DNA from: JBPRGG01 sp051418075 | GTDB lineage: Bacteria; Bacteroidota; Bacteroidia; Cytophagales; Cyclobacteriaceae | DNA length: 64,000 bases | Assembly (NCBI GenBank): GCA_051418075.1 | Contig: JBPRGG010000172.1 | Span: 62,001-126,000 of the forward strand | Direction of reading: 5' to 3' | Part shown: positions 15,500 to 25,151 of the stretch, in pieces | Layout of the letters: each line of letters begins with the position of its first letter | Position numbering within the stretch: position 1 is the first letter of the stretch | Notes under the pieces: generated by a model | The model's input: only the letters and a program-made list of their open reading frames with translations | What the model was told of the DNA's origin: nothing | The model's database searches: none | Translations under genes and position numbers: made by a program

Positions 15500-17962
15500 T
15501 TATTCACAAATATTTAAGTCGTTCTTATTGTCTTCAATGAAATAATTATGTTGCTGCCAAAATTCTTTATCCTCTTCAATCTTCATCCCTATCTTTATTT
15601 TTTCTAGGGGCTTTTCTATAACCTTTAAATTATCCGTATCAATGGCGGTAGAAAGCAGATCAAATCTTTGGTAAAATGGTGTACTGTCATTGGTGTCCAC
15701 CTTTGTTCTGGTTCCTGATATTGTTTGCTTGGATAAAGTTAAAAAATATTTATTGTCTAATTGATTATATATTTGTATCAATTGGATCCTGTTGTTTTGA
15801 ATCTGATACTCCGAGTTCTTCTTGATTTTTGAATCCTTTCTTTCTATACAATGCTCATATCTTAACACGGCATAGGTTTTGGTATCAATGTATAATTTCC
15901 CATGACTGGCTTTGGGGGCGGGATAACCATAGCCGGTGGTATAGGCACTTGGCCTTTTATTTTGAAATTTAATTTCATATACTGTTTTATCCTCATAGGG
16001 TAAAACATTGGTAATTTCCAAATCATAGGCTGAAGTCCGGTGAAGTATATTGTCCTTATCAAGAATCAGATCATGGGAGAATACCAACCACAAAGAACCT
16101 ACGCCATCCCATTTATACTTCTCAGGATTCTCAGTAGTATTTCTAAACTGTAGAATCTGCCCGTAAAAATTTCGGTAAGCACGATCAGAAGGTTTATATC
16201 CTGCCTCATTATATACCAAAACAGCCGCCTCTTCATTAAAAGTGATTGAATCATCTTCTTTTTTCTGAACCCGGTAGAATAATTCCTGATTGAAAGCTTG
16301 CTGATAATAATTGGACTCAATGGATTGTTTAGCTTTTTTCACTACCTGCCTGGCCGATAAAGACTTATCAGAAACTACGATTTCATTTAAAAGAGTCATC
16401 TCAGGAAGTAATTGTACCTCTAACGTATCAGCATAATCTCTTAGGCTGATTTCGTGCTTTTTGTATCCAACTGAAGAAAAAACAAGCTTTCCATTGATAT
16501 TAGCAGGGCTGAAATTGATCCTGAAGATCCCATCATCGTTGGATACAGTACCACCGGAAGCATTAAATAATGAAATATGAGCATAAGGAACAGGTTGACC
16601 TGTTTTTGAATCTGTTATTCTTCCTGTAATATGAAAGTTTGACTTTTCATTTTCTTTTAGTGCATTGAAATTGAAATCAGCATACTTTGAGAATTCAGGT
16701 GGATAGGAAAACCTGATAAAAAAGTGCCCATCGAAAACAATCTGCCATGGAGCCAAAATGGGCAAATTCCCCAATGAAGAGGAATAAAAGTTACCTTCAA
16801 AATCCTTTAGAAAGTTCACAAAAGCATGGTCATACCCTTCTGCGGCTAAATAATACTCCAAACTACCATCTGGAGGTGTTAAAATCGTATCGGGTTCAGT
16901 TCCCATCAATCCATAGGTCCCTTCAAACGAACTAAAAGCCAAACTATACAAATCTTCTTTAAAATGTTCCTTTAAAATTTTTCCCATTGGAACGGCTCCA
17001 TACAAAGAACTATCAAGATCCTGGGTTTCGTTTTCTTCCACCATCTTCGAAATATATTGTTTGGAAAGGGTTGTATTGTGGTACATTTGAATCTGATTGG
17101 CAAAATGGTAATTGGCACCCCAACCAATGATCTTTTTATCTGGATATAGCGTTGTCAGAAAAACCAGGTTCTTTGCCATCTGTAAGTCCCTTGGATTTTG
17201 CACTTTATAGGATTTCCCTTTAAAATTATCCACAGCCCAATTTACACCAGCCAAATAACTCAGGAATGACTGATGCAAAATTTTAGCATTTCCTGTAAGT
17301 GGTAGGTGGGCAAAACCTTCTTCTATCAGTTGAACCGCAGAATAAAAATTTAAAGAATCCTGAGAATTGGTGGCCACATAATCCACATCTCCGAAAAAGG
17401 TATCTTTAAGAATAATCAAGGTGCTATCGGCAAGCTGCAGGTTGTTATCCCTAAACAGCTTTGTCAAATCATCGAAGTAGTATTCCTTGAACAGCGCCCC
17501 TTCCAACAAGTCAAATCCCATGATATCAAGCGGATTATCTGTTTTTTTGGTTTTCTTTATATAGTTTATTAAATTCTCAAATTGCTTTGAATCAGACCAA
17601 ACATCACCGACGCTTTCAAAATAAGTGCTGACTTGAGGTCGTTGATGTTTATCAATTTCTGCCGCCTTATAATTGGAATATAATCCGCTTTCGAAGGCTA
17701 TGATGTCAAAACCTAATTCCTGATGTAAAAATTTGATTAGTGCCACTTTGGCATCAAAGGTTGATCCCTCACCATGTGTTTGTTCTCCCAGCAATACAAT
17801 TCTTTTATCCTCTAAAACTTCCTTCAATGGTCCAATTCCTGCCAATGAATCCAGACTGTTGATTTTAATAAGATCCAGACGGTCAAAATCAACATGCTGG
17901 GCTTGAATATTATTGAACAACAAACAGAGTGTAGCAGATAAGAGGTAAGATCTGATCTTCAT
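15500..17962 (-). CDS. Secreted erythromycin-esterase-like protein fused to a carboxypeptidase-regulatory-like domain
   Basis: I start the gene at the second methionine because 'MKIRSYLLSATLCLLFNNIQAQ' is a proper signal peptide; an upstream start would add 16 residues before it. From that start, residues ~35-420 match the erythromycin esterase superfamily: 'VLLGEQTHGEGSTFDAK' (59-66 hold the Glu/His core), 'FDIIAFESGLYSN' and 'GWGANYHFAN'. Residues ~443-525 are a CarboxypepD_reg-like Ig domain ('ITGRITDSKTGQPVPYAHIS', 'LVFSSVGYKKHEI'). A C-terminal ~290-aa region resembles the DUF5686-type tail that often follows this domain. Exported Ere-like enzymes have no agreed substrate. The fusion suggests an envelope-associated hydrolase rather than a cytoplasmic macrolide-resistance enzyme. 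Confidence 0.8.
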   Translation of the reverse strand: MKIRSYLLSATLCLLFNNIQAQHVDFDRLDLIKINSLDSLAGIGPLKEVLEDKRIVLLGEQTHGEGSTFDAKVALIKFLHQELGFDIIAFESGLYSNYKAAEIDKHQRPQVSTYFESVGDVWSDSKQFENLINYIKKTKKTDNPLDIMGFDLLEGALFKEYYFDDLTKLFRDNNLQLADSTLIILKDTFFGDVDYVATNSQDSLNFYSAVQLIEEGFAHLPLTGNAKILHQSFLSYLAGVNWAVDNFKGKSYKVQNPRDLQMAKNLVFLTTLYPDKKIIGWGANYHFANQIQMYHNTTLSKQYISKMVEENETQDLDSSLYGAVPMGKILKEHFKEDLYSLAFSSFEGTYGLMGTEPDTILTPPDGSLEYYLAAEGYDHAFVNFLKDFEGNFYSSSLGNLPILAPWQIVFDGHFFIRFSYPPEFSKYADFNFNALKENEKSNFHITGRITDSKTGQPVPYAHISLFNASGGTVSNDDGIFRINFSPANINGKLVFSSVGYKKHEISLRDYADTLEVQLLPEMTLLNEIVVSDKSLSARQVVKKAKQSIESNYYQQAFNQELFYRVQKKEDDSITFNEEAAVLVYNEAGYKPSDRAYRNFYGQILQFRNTTENPEKYKWDGVGSLWLVFSHDLILDKDNILHRTSAYDLEITNVLPYEDKTVYEIKFQNKRPSAYTTGYGYPAPKASHGKLYIDTKTYAVLRYEHCIERKDSKIKKNSEYQIQNNRIQLIQIYNQLDNKYFLTLSKQTISGTRTKVDTNDSTPFYQRFDLLSTAIDTDNLKVIEKPLEKIKIGMKIEEDKEFWQQHNYFIEDNKNDLNICE

Positions 17963-18339
17963 AATTGGTAATAACGATAAAAATTCAGGGTTAAATATCT
18001 CCTGATTCAATTATTTCTTATTCCATCATATAGGATAAAGCTAAAGCAAGCTCATAATACCCGAAAGTTTCCTGGTTATGTTCAGCTTTTTTCTGGTAAT
18101 TTTTTTAGCCAGACGCTAAGTTAGCCAGCGGTTTTATCTCATTAAAAACATTTTTACCAGAAATATGACCTAAATATCATGTTACGTCCTGAATAGGACT
18201 TTAAAAAGTCGTTTAAAAGTTGCTGCTGTTGATTTACTGATTTTCAGATTGACAACTGATAAAGCCATTCGACTTTTATTCTAAGTCTGGCATAGAAGGT
18301 TCCTTTGTGCCGGGATTATAAAATTAAGAATCTTCACAT
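17963..18339. other. Intergenic gap
   Basis: 377 bases between two minus-strand genes. A short palindrome (GACTTT/AAAGTC around an AA) lies near 18199-18212. There is no coding frame or RNA gene that I can support. It presumably holds the promoter of the esterase-like gene. Confidence 0.35.
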
Positions 18340-20727
18340 TTATTCACTACGTAAAGCATCCACCGGATTCTTTCGGGCCGCTTTCCAGCTTTGCCAGCTT
18401 ACTGTAAACAGCGAAATGAGCAGCATACCTGCTCCTGCCAGGGCAAACACCCACCATTGGATACTGGTTTTATAAGCGAAATTTTGCAACCAGGTGTACA
18501 TGACATACCAGGTCAGAGGCATTGCCATAATGTATGCCAGCATTACCCATTTGGTAAATTCCAGATTAAGCATCACCATGATATTTTTAAAGCTGGCTCC
18601 GTTTACCTTTCGAATGCCTATTTCCTTGGTTTTCCGAAGGATGGTAAATAAGCTGATGGCATATAAGCCCACCGCTGCAATAACTATAGAAATGAATGAT
18701 AAAATCAAAAGCAACTTTTTGGCTTGCTGGTCTTTATTATAATGATAAGCGATCACCTGCTGGTGTAATTCATAATCCAACGGCCGGGAAATACCGAAAG
18801 CTTGCCATTGTTCCTGCAAAAGATTCACCACATCTTTTACCTTATCTTGATCGGTTTTAATATATAAATGCTCCATGTTTTCCACCCTGGTCATGACCAG
18901 CGGTTGGATGCGATGATATAGCGAGCGGAAATTAAAGTCTTTCACAATCCCAATGATCTGGTAAATCTCTCCATCCAGTATTAATTGATTATTTATAAGT
19001 TCACCACTACCTTGATAGGCCCTGGATGCAGCCTGGTTGATCACTACCGCCTTTTCATCTCTGGACATGTTTTTTTGGAAAAATCTGCCTTCTGTTATAT
19101 CAAAATCAAAGGTAGCTGCAAATGCATCATCCACTTTCAAAATACTGGTATGAAAATAGTTTTCATCGGTTTCTGCTTCAAAATAAGCAGAATTCATACT
19201 GGGGTCCTGGCCAAAATAATTGCCACTGGTAGCTACATTTTTAACCGCACTATGAGCTTCCAGCTGATGTTTGAAGCTTTTCCTTTTTTCCTGATCCAAT
19301 TCCCAAAGGGAAAGCATGATCACATGATCCGGATTATAGCCTCTTTCTTTATTGAGCAGGTATGAAACTTGTTTTTCTACTACGATAGCTGAAGTGATGA
19401 TCAGGGCCGAAAGGCCAAATTGAATAAAAAGCAGCATGGTTCTGGTTGAAAACCTTTTGCTGGTACGGTTTTTAGCTTTTAATAAATTCAGAATGTTGCT
19501 TTGGGTAATATATCTGATTGGAAAATAAATGGTCAGCAGATTAAAAACCACTAATAAGATCAACGTGACGGCCATCAATTTTAAAACCTCTTGCTCTGAA
19601 ATGTCAATATGCAGATCCAGATACCGGGCCAGCATCGTACCAGCTGATTGATAAATTAAAATAGCCAAACCAAACCCAATAATCCAGAATAATATGGATT
19701 CCTGGAGAAACTGTCGGGTGATATGATGATTTAACGCCCCGATGGTTTTGCGTACGCCAATTTCCCTCAGTCGGGTGGTCAGATTGGCCAGGGTCAGGTT
19801 CACATAGTTCAGGGAAGAAATGATCAGGACCAGCAATGATAAAATGATTGCTCCATATACATAGGTTTTACTGGCTGTAATGGCAGGATCAAATTTATGC
19901 TGACTAAAATGGATGGCTGTTAAAGGTTCAGCCCGGAAAAACACGTAGTTGTTGTCATCCCCCTTTAGGTCCTCCCAGTTTTTCGCGTTGGAACCATCAA
20001 TGTCTTCATTATGATAGGAATAGACCAGCTTTGTCAGCTTGAAGTTTAATCGCTCCAGTTGAACTTCAGCATCATGGCTTTTGAAATAGGTATAAAAGGA
20101 TTGGGAGCCCCAATCAAACTGATCAGGGTTGATCTTTTCAATGGATTGTATTATATCAGTCTGAATATGAAAGTTAGCAGGAAAATCTTTAAAAACACCA
20201 GCTATTTTAACTTCCTGACCTCTTACAAGGGCCGTTTTGTTTAAAGCATTATCAGCAGATTTAAATAATTTTTGGGCCAGACTTTCACTGATGGTGATTT
20301 GATCAGGTGCGGCCAAAGGGTGGTCCTGCGCTTTTCGTAAAGGAAGACTGAAAAATTCGAAAAAACCCGAATCAGCGTACCAATGCTTATTGTCGTAAAT
20401 CACATGGTCTTCAAAAGCAAGTGAGCTGTTGCCGGTTGGTTTTACCCGAATGGCTTGTTTAATTTCTGGAATTTCCTGGACCATGCTGTAGGCCATCTGG
20501 CTGCTGGTAACAGCAAAATCTTCGCTACTGCCATTGATTTCCCCATACATGATCACCCTGAATATTTTATGACGGTCCGGCACCATCTTATCAAAGCTGG
20601 TTTCGTAGTAAACATAGGAGGTGGAAAATATAATTACAGCAAAAGCGATACTGATGCCAAATAATTTGGCAAATGATTGTATTTTATGCTTCAGGGCATT
20701 TCTGAGGGCAACCTTGATCCAGTTCAT
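18340..20727 (-). CDS. FtsX/MacB-type ABC transporter permease
   Basis: The 795-aa inner-membrane protein has the double MacB_PCD-FtsX layout common in Bacteroidota. An N-terminal transmembrane helix (~21-42) comes first, then a large periplasmic domain, a three-helix FtsX block (~285-400, ending near 'NLLTIYFPIRYITQSN'), a fourth membrane helix (~430) with a second periplasmic domain, and a final FtsX block (~670-790). The conserved 'LREIGVRKTIGA' and 'TKEIGIRKVNGAS' coupling motifs are present in the first and second halves. No ATPase gene is adjacent. Such permeases usually export lipoproteins, peptides or antimicrobials, or act in signalling; the substrate here is unknown. Confidence 0.9.
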   Translation of the reverse strand: MNWIKVALRNALKHKIQSFAKLFGISIAFAVIIFSTSYVYYETSFDKMVPDRHKIFRVIMYGEINGSSEDFAVTSSQMAYSMVQEIPEIKQAIRVKPTGNSSLAFEDHVIYDNKHWYADSGFFEFFSLPLRKAQDHPLAAPDQITISESLAQKLFKSADNALNKTALVRGQEVKIAGVFKDFPANFHIQTDIIQSIEKINPDQFDWGSQSFYTYFKSHDAEVQLERLNFKLTKLVYSYHNEDIDGSNAKNWEDLKGDDNNYVFFRAEPLTAIHFSQHKFDPAITASKTYVYGAIILSLLVLIISSLNYVNLTLANLTTRLREIGVRKTIGALNHHITRQFLQESILFWIIGFGLAILIYQSAGTMLARYLDLHIDISEQEVLKLMAVTLILLVVFNLLTIYFPIRYITQSNILNLLKAKNRTSKRFSTRTMLLFIQFGLSALIITSAIVVEKQVSYLLNKERGYNPDHVIMLSLWELDQEKRKSFKHQLEAHSAVKNVATSGNYFGQDPSMNSAYFEAETDENYFHTSILKVDDAFAATFDFDITEGRFFQKNMSRDEKAVVINQAASRAYQGSGELINNQLILDGEIYQIIGIVKDFNFRSLYHRIQPLVMTRVENMEHLYIKTDQDKVKDVVNLLQEQWQAFGISRPLDYELHQQVIAYHYNKDQQAKKLLLILSFISIVIAAVGLYAISLFTILRKTKEIGIRKVNGASFKNIMVMLNLEFTKWVMLAYIMAMPLTWYVMYTWLQNFAYKTSIQWWVFALAGAGMLLISLFTVSWQSWKAARKNPVDALRSE

Positions 20728-20897
20728 AGAATTCTGATAAAATTTCTTTTCCCGGTTTTAAAATCATTAAAATTGATATGGCTAAAATATCATGCCAAAT
20801 CCTGTTTGCGGTTATATAGTATAGGTGACCCATTGATTCCTGATTGGCATCTGCACGTAATTGAACGGTATTGTTCGCTCCCGGCCAATTACATCTT

Positions 20898-21818
20898 TTA
20901 TTTGACTGAAAAGACTTTGGTGTCAGGATGAAAGGCATACCAGGCAAACCAAAAAGTGGTCAAAGATGGTATTTCTTCCCTTTGGCTGTTTAAAATGGTG
21001 GCGCTAGAACTTTCCTGATGATATTGAATCAGCAAAGTCTGATCCTGAAAATGATCTTTAATTTCTGTCAGTCCGGTTGCATCCAGTTCGGAAAATGGAT
21101 AAGCTTTAAACTGACCATTCAGTTTAATCCCGATGACAGTTTCTTTAGGATGATACCTTTTATCTGATTTTTCCACCTCAAAATACAGGTTTTCCGACTC
21201 GGCATATCCCGGATAAGGATTCCGGTCATAATTGCGGCGATAACCGGTATTTTCTGACAGTACCAGCGTGTTGGGATGTTGCTTTTTCCATTCCTGCCAG
21301 GTAGTATTGCTGGTAGGCAGCATGGTTAATTCTTTTCCCCGCATGGGTCCTGAGATTGCTTCCAATTTAATCTGAGACCACAATGATTCTGATTGACGGT
21401 CGTAGAGCAGTACATCACTGTTGTAAAGTAAACCGGAAACACCGAAAGTTCTTCTTTTTTCCTCAATTTGGCCATCAAATGCAACTCCACTACCACATAG
21501 CGGACAATAGGTGATCACTACCGGCCGGGAACCAAACAAGTCATTGACGATTTCATGGTAATTCAGAATTGGAATGGGGTAGGCCTTGGCTATACCATTT
21601 GTTTTCACTCCTAAAATGCGGGTGTCAGGCTCAAGTCCGGCTTTGGAAGCGGGTAAAAAATCCGGCTGGTCAATGGAAGGAATCCCATCCCGGGGTGGTC
21701 CGCCGTCTTTAATATGCCTCAGAGGTATGCTGGCATTAGATAAATCAAAGCCTTTCATAGTTTGGCTGTAGGCAATCTGAATACTTAATGTAAAAATAAA
21801 AATAAGCAGGTGTTTCAT
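20898..21818 (-). CDS. Exported DUF3179 domain protein
   Basis: The 306-aa protein has a signal peptide (residues 1-18, 'LLIFIFTLSIQIAYSQ'). The body matches DUF3179: 'ILGVKTNGIAKAYPIPILNYHEIVND', the hallmark 'VVITYCPLCGSGVAFDGQ', 'FGVSGLLYNSDVLLYDRQSESLWSQ' and 'GIKLNGQFKAYPFSEL'. The CPLCG cysteine pair is conserved in the family and could bind metal, but no function is established. It ends 170 bp before the ABC permease on the same strand. Confidence 0.9.
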   Translation of the reverse strand: MKHLLIFIFTLSIQIAYSQTMKGFDLSNASIPLRHIKDGGPPRDGIPSIDQPDFLPASKAGLEPDTRILGVKTNGIAKAYPIPILNYHEIVNDLFGSRPVVITYCPLCGSGVAFDGQIEEKRRTFGVSGLLYNSDVLLYDRQSESLWSQIKLEAISGPMRGKELTMLPTSNTTWQEWKKQHPNTLVLSENTGYRRNYDRNPYPGYAESENLYFEVEKSDKRYHPKETVIGIKLNGQFKAYPFSELDATGLTEIKDHFQDQTLLIQYHQESSSATILNSQREEIPSLTTFWFAWYAFHPDTKVFSVK

Positions 21819-22117
21819 GACTTTTTACCAATAACAACCTTTTGGTTGAAAATATTTTTTAAAAATCTTCAATATTTAATAAAATGTCACCTTTTTGACA
21901 ATGAACAGTTGGATTTTTGAAATCGGATCTTTTAATTATGATTTTTTCATAAAAGTAAACTTCAATTGATTATGTGTTTCATTTCATTTATTTTCATAGG
22001 TTGGTTTGAATCAGCTCAGAGTGAATAATCTTGGCCATATTCAAAAATTTATTTTCATAAATTGTCTAAAACCCAACAGTCTTTTTGTCATTATATAGAA
22101 CATAAAATATTAATACC

Positions 22118-22465
22118 ATGAAAAAGTTTTTATTATTACTGCATGAAGATGCTGAAGCCATGAGCAAATTATCACCCAAGGAAATGGAACAACTGGTTCA
22201 GGCTCATTTCGAATGGGCCACCAAGTTAGGTGAGTCAGGGCACCTGATATCCGGAGATGGGCTGGATCCAGCCAGTAAAGTGATTATTGGTAAAGACTGT
22301 GTGATTAAGGATGGGCCTTATATTGAAAGTAAGGAAGTGATCGGAGGCTATTACCTGTTGCAAGCCCAAAGCCTGGAGGCCGTGTTGGAATTGGCCAAGG
22401 CCTGTCCCAACCACTTGTGGGGAGGAACTACCGAAATAAGACCAATTATGGCGTATGACCAGTAA
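22118..22465 (+). CDS. YCII/DGPF-domain protein
   Basis: The 115-aa single-domain protein has the YCII fold pattern 'FLLLLHEDAEAMSKLSPKEMEQLVQAHFEWATKLGESGHLISGDGL' and the DGPF-type signature as 'KDGPYIESKEVIGGYYLLQA'. DGPF proteins are the standing genomic partners of ECF42 sigma factors. Here the ECF gene overlaps its 3' end by 11 bp, indicating translational coupling. No enzymatic activity is established for the family. Confidence 0.9.
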   Translation: MKKFLLLLHEDAEAMSKLSPKEMEQLVQAHFEWATKLGESGHLISGDGLDPASKVIIGKDCVIKDGPYIESKEVIGGYYLLQAQSLEAVLELAKACPNHLWGGTTEIRPIMAYDQ

Positions 22466-23645
22466 TCAAATCATTGAATCCAATTACCGCAAGTACTATG
22501 GGAAGCTTTTTGCTTCCCTGCTCAATCAATTTGGCCCCCAACACCTTTCCCGGATTGAGGATGCTGTTCAAAATGCCTTTTACAAGTCATTAAAGAGCTG
22601 GAAACCCGGACAATTTCCCCAAAATCAGGAAAACTGGCTGTATGTGGTGGCTAAAAATGATTTGATCAATCAGATCAAAAAGGAAAGTAAGTATCCAACA
22701 CCTGATGCTGATTCTGATGCAAATCCGCAGGATTTACGCCTGCAGATCATCCTTTTGTTGGCCGCCGTTAAAGATCTGACTACCCAGGCCAAAGTAATAT
22801 TTACCCTGAAGAATGTATTTGGCCTGAGTGTGGAAGAAATAGGGGAGAACACCCTGATTACCGGTGAGGCCATTTATAAAAGCATTCAACGAACCCGAAA
22901 ATTGTTAGGCCGGATCAATCTCCCGAATCTGCTGGAGGAGGTGGTTGAACAAACCAATGAAATGGAACTGGCCCTGGTGGAAGAAATATTATATGCGGTG
23001 TTTAATGTGGGTTATGATTCATTCAATGAAAAATCAGGCAGTATTTTGAACGATGACCTGTGCCTTGAAGCTATGGCCCTGGCTAAATTACTGCATACTG
23101 TTTTTCAGCGAAACAGCAGTCAAAACCTGATGGCATTATTTTGTTTCCATGTAGCCCGATTTCCGGCCCGGGTGGAAGATTACAAACTGATACCATTTTT
23201 TCAACAGGACCGGACCAAATGGAATCCTGAACTGGTGAATTTAGGTTTTCATTACCTGGAGAAGCCCCTGGAAAACCATAAATTTTACCTGGAAGCTGTT
23301 ATTGCCGGAAAATACCTCACTTCAACCAATTATGATGATCAATTCTGGAGCGATATTATTGCTTTATACCAGATTCTAATCAATTTGTCAGGTTCTCCCC
23401 TGCTAAAAATCAATTTATCCTATTGTCTGCACCAGGCTGGTCGGACAGATCAGGCCCTGGAGCTTTTGGAAAAGATCCGGAATGAGTTACCAGAACAGCA
23501 TGTTTACTTTTCCCTGGTGAAGGCAACAATCATTAAGTCTAAAAATCCTGCCGGATCAGATCAGTTGGTTCAACAGACATTACTTCAGGTCAAACAACAG
23601 ATAAGATTGAACTATTTACAGGAAGACTGGCTAAAGATCAGCTAA
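22455..23645 (+). CDS. ECF42-type RNA polymerase sigma factor with C-terminal extension
   Basis: The 396-aa protein has sigma region 2 at about residues 10-75 ('IEDAVQNAFYKSLKSWKPG', 'NQENWLYVVAKNDLINQIKK') and region 4 at about 95-150 ('FTLKNVFGLSVEEIGENTLITGEAIYKSIQRTRKLL'). A ~240-aa C-terminal extension (DUF6596/TPR-like, 'YAVFNVGYDSF...', 'YLEAVIAGKYLT', 'LPEQHVYFSLVKATI') follows. This build and the overlapping DGPF gene define the ECF42 group. No anti-sigma factor gene is seen, as expected, since the C-terminal extension is thought to control activity. It probably drives expression of its own DGPF gene and a small stress regulon. Confidence 0.88.
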   Translation: MTSNQIIESNYRKYYGKLFASLLNQFGPQHLSRIEDAVQNAFYKSLKSWKPGQFPQNQENWLYVVAKNDLINQIKKESKYPTPDADSDANPQDLRLQIILLLAAVKDLTTQAKVIFTLKNVFGLSVEEIGENTLITGEAIYKSIQRTRKLLGRINLPNLLEEVVEQTNEMELALVEEILYAVFNVGYDSFNEKSGSILNDDLCLEAMALAKLLHTVFQRNSSQNLMALFCFHVARFPARVEDYKLIPFFQQDRTKWNPELVNLGFHYLEKPLENHKFYLEAVIAGKYLTSTNYDDQFWSDIIALYQILINLSGSPLLKINLSYCLHQAGRTDQALELLEKIRNELPEQHVYFSLVKATIIKSKNPAGSDQLVQQTLLQVKQQIRLNYLQEDWLKIS

Positions 23646-23983
23646 ATGGTTGACGAATTAAGTCCATTAATTTTACTTTATCATCATTCCTTTGAGTCAA
23701 ATTCAATTTTTTCTATCTGTATATTTGTTAACTATGGTACAGACATGTTTAAAAAGGAGTATATTGATAAAGCCTTGGTTATCAAAGTGATAATAATTTG
23801 GTATGATAATGGATATTTGTTAAGTTTATCAAAAAAGACTAGAGGCTAAAGCTTCTACTCAGACAGAAATTATTTTCAACTAATCCAATTTCGCATAGAA
23901 AATGTGGTATCAGAGTAACTGACGAAGTAGGTGTTTAAATTTAGTAACTTCAAATTAAGAAATTTAGAATTAAATATGATTCC
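23646..23983. other. Intergenic gap
   Basis: 338 AT-rich bases after the sigma-factor gene. A 67-codon open frame directly after its stop has no recognisable content and looks like chance. I see no hairpin of note. Confidence 0.35.
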
Positions 23984-24304
23984 ATGGAAGAAAGAATCGT
24001 AATGGTAGCTTTTAAACCTTTGCCAGGAAAATCAGCGGCATTGGAAAAACTAATCATCAATCATCATAAAATTTTACTGGGGCAGGGGCTGGTTACCCAG
24101 CGAAAACCTATCATTGCCAAAGCATCAGATGGTACTTTTGTGGAAATATTTGGCTGGAAGTCGGCTGAAGCCATCAACCAGGCCCATCAGAATCAGGTAG
24201 TCCAGGATCTTTGGGCTCAATTTGCAGAAGTTGCCAACTACATTCCCCTCAGTGAGATAAAAGAAGCATCCAGCCTGTTTTCAGAATTTGAAGCTGTAGT
24301 TTAA
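23984..24304 (+). CDS. Small ABM-like (dimeric alpha/beta barrel) protein
   Basis: The 106-aa protein looks like a single antibiotic-biosynthesis-monooxygenase-type ferredoxin-like domain: 'IVMVAFKPLPGKSAALEKLIINHHKILLGQGLVT' followed by 'DGTFVEIFGWKSAEAINQAHQNQVVQDLWAQFAEVANYIPL'. Such proteins range from quinol monooxygenases to stress proteins without known chemistry. It may belong to the ECF42 neighbourhood, but 338 bp separate it from the sigma gene, so it has its own promoter. Confidence 0.7.
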   Translation: MEERIVMVAFKPLPGKSAALEKLIINHHKILLGQGLVTQRKPIIAKASDGTFVEIFGWKSAEAINQAHQNQVVQDLWAQFAEVANYIPLSEIKEASSLFSEFEAVV

Positions 24305-24366
24305 TTGCAAGTCTTGTAAACTTTCTGCTGATACATGCGGTTGAAATCATTTTATTCACTGACTTT

Positions 24367-24873
24367 ATGAAAAAAGGTATTTCACCCTATCAGGATGATC
24401 CTAAAGCCAATGGTCAGGATCGGGAATTTATCAAAAAAGCTTATGAATTAGCCCAGGAATCTATCCGTAATGGAAACCCTCCGTTTGGAGCTATATTGGT
24501 TCACCAGGGAAAAATCATTGCCTCCGGTCAAAATGAGGTGAAAACTTCCGGAAATGTGACCTTACACGCAGAAACAGTATTACTTGGAGAGGTTGCCAAT
24601 ACATATTCTAAAAATATGCTTGCTGAAAGTATCCTTTATACCAGCACTGAACCTTGCCTCATGTGCTGTGGTGCTATTTACTGGGCCGGAATAAACACCA
24701 TTGTATTTGGAACCACTGAATCCCAAATGATCAGATTGGTGGATGGAGAAAGCAACCAACTTATTCCCAGCCGGAAAATCTTTGGACAAATTAATCCCAA
24801 GGTAAGGATCATTGGGCCGGTAATGGAAAAAGAAGGATTGGCCATCCATGCTGATTATTTGTCAGGATCATGA
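24367..24873 (+). CDS. Nucleoside/nucleobase deaminase (CMP/dCMP deaminase family)
   Basis: The 168-aa zinc-dependent deaminase has the catalytic motif 'HAE' (His67-Ala-Glu69) and the metal-binding 'PCLMC' (Cys97, Cys100) with 'GAIYWAGINTIVFGTT' behind it. 'NPPFGAILVHQGKIIASGQNEV' is typical of guanine/cytosine-type single-domain deaminases. It lacks features that would make it the essential tRNA deaminase TadA, so a salvage role is more likely. The start at 24367 gives a full N-terminal helix. Confidence 0.87.
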   Translation: MKKGISPYQDDPKANGQDREFIKKAYELAQESIRNGNPPFGAILVHQGKIIASGQNEVKTSGNVTLHAETVLLGEVANTYSKNMLAESILYTSTEPCLMCCGAIYWAGINTIVFGTTESQMIRLVDGESNQLIPSRKIFGQINPKVRIIGPVMEKEGLAIHADYLSGS

Positions 24874-25151
24874 TAAATTTTGAAAGAGTGAACTGTACCG
24901 GTCTGACCAAGTGTGAATTTCCTGACAGTATTTTTCTTTTTAAATTTTTTCCATAGCTCATATTAGCTGAAATCTATTCCTGACTTTAATTCTTTTTTTA
25001 TTTTTATTTTTCAAGGATTTTATGGATTTTGCTCATTTATTTCAGTAATTGCTGTCAGAATAATTATACTGAGCCTAAAACAGAGGAATCTTTTTCTTGG
25101 TTAATGACCTATAATAGCTATATTAAAGATAAAATAATAATTGATAAATCT

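Noticed and set aside
20684..20947. 87-codon minus-strand frame between DUF3179 and permease genes
   Set aside because: It overlaps both flanking real genes in another frame and has no signal or motif.
23646..23849. 67-codon frame directly after the ECF42 gene
   Set aside because: AT-rich, with no conserved features; it looks like read-through of noncoding sequence.
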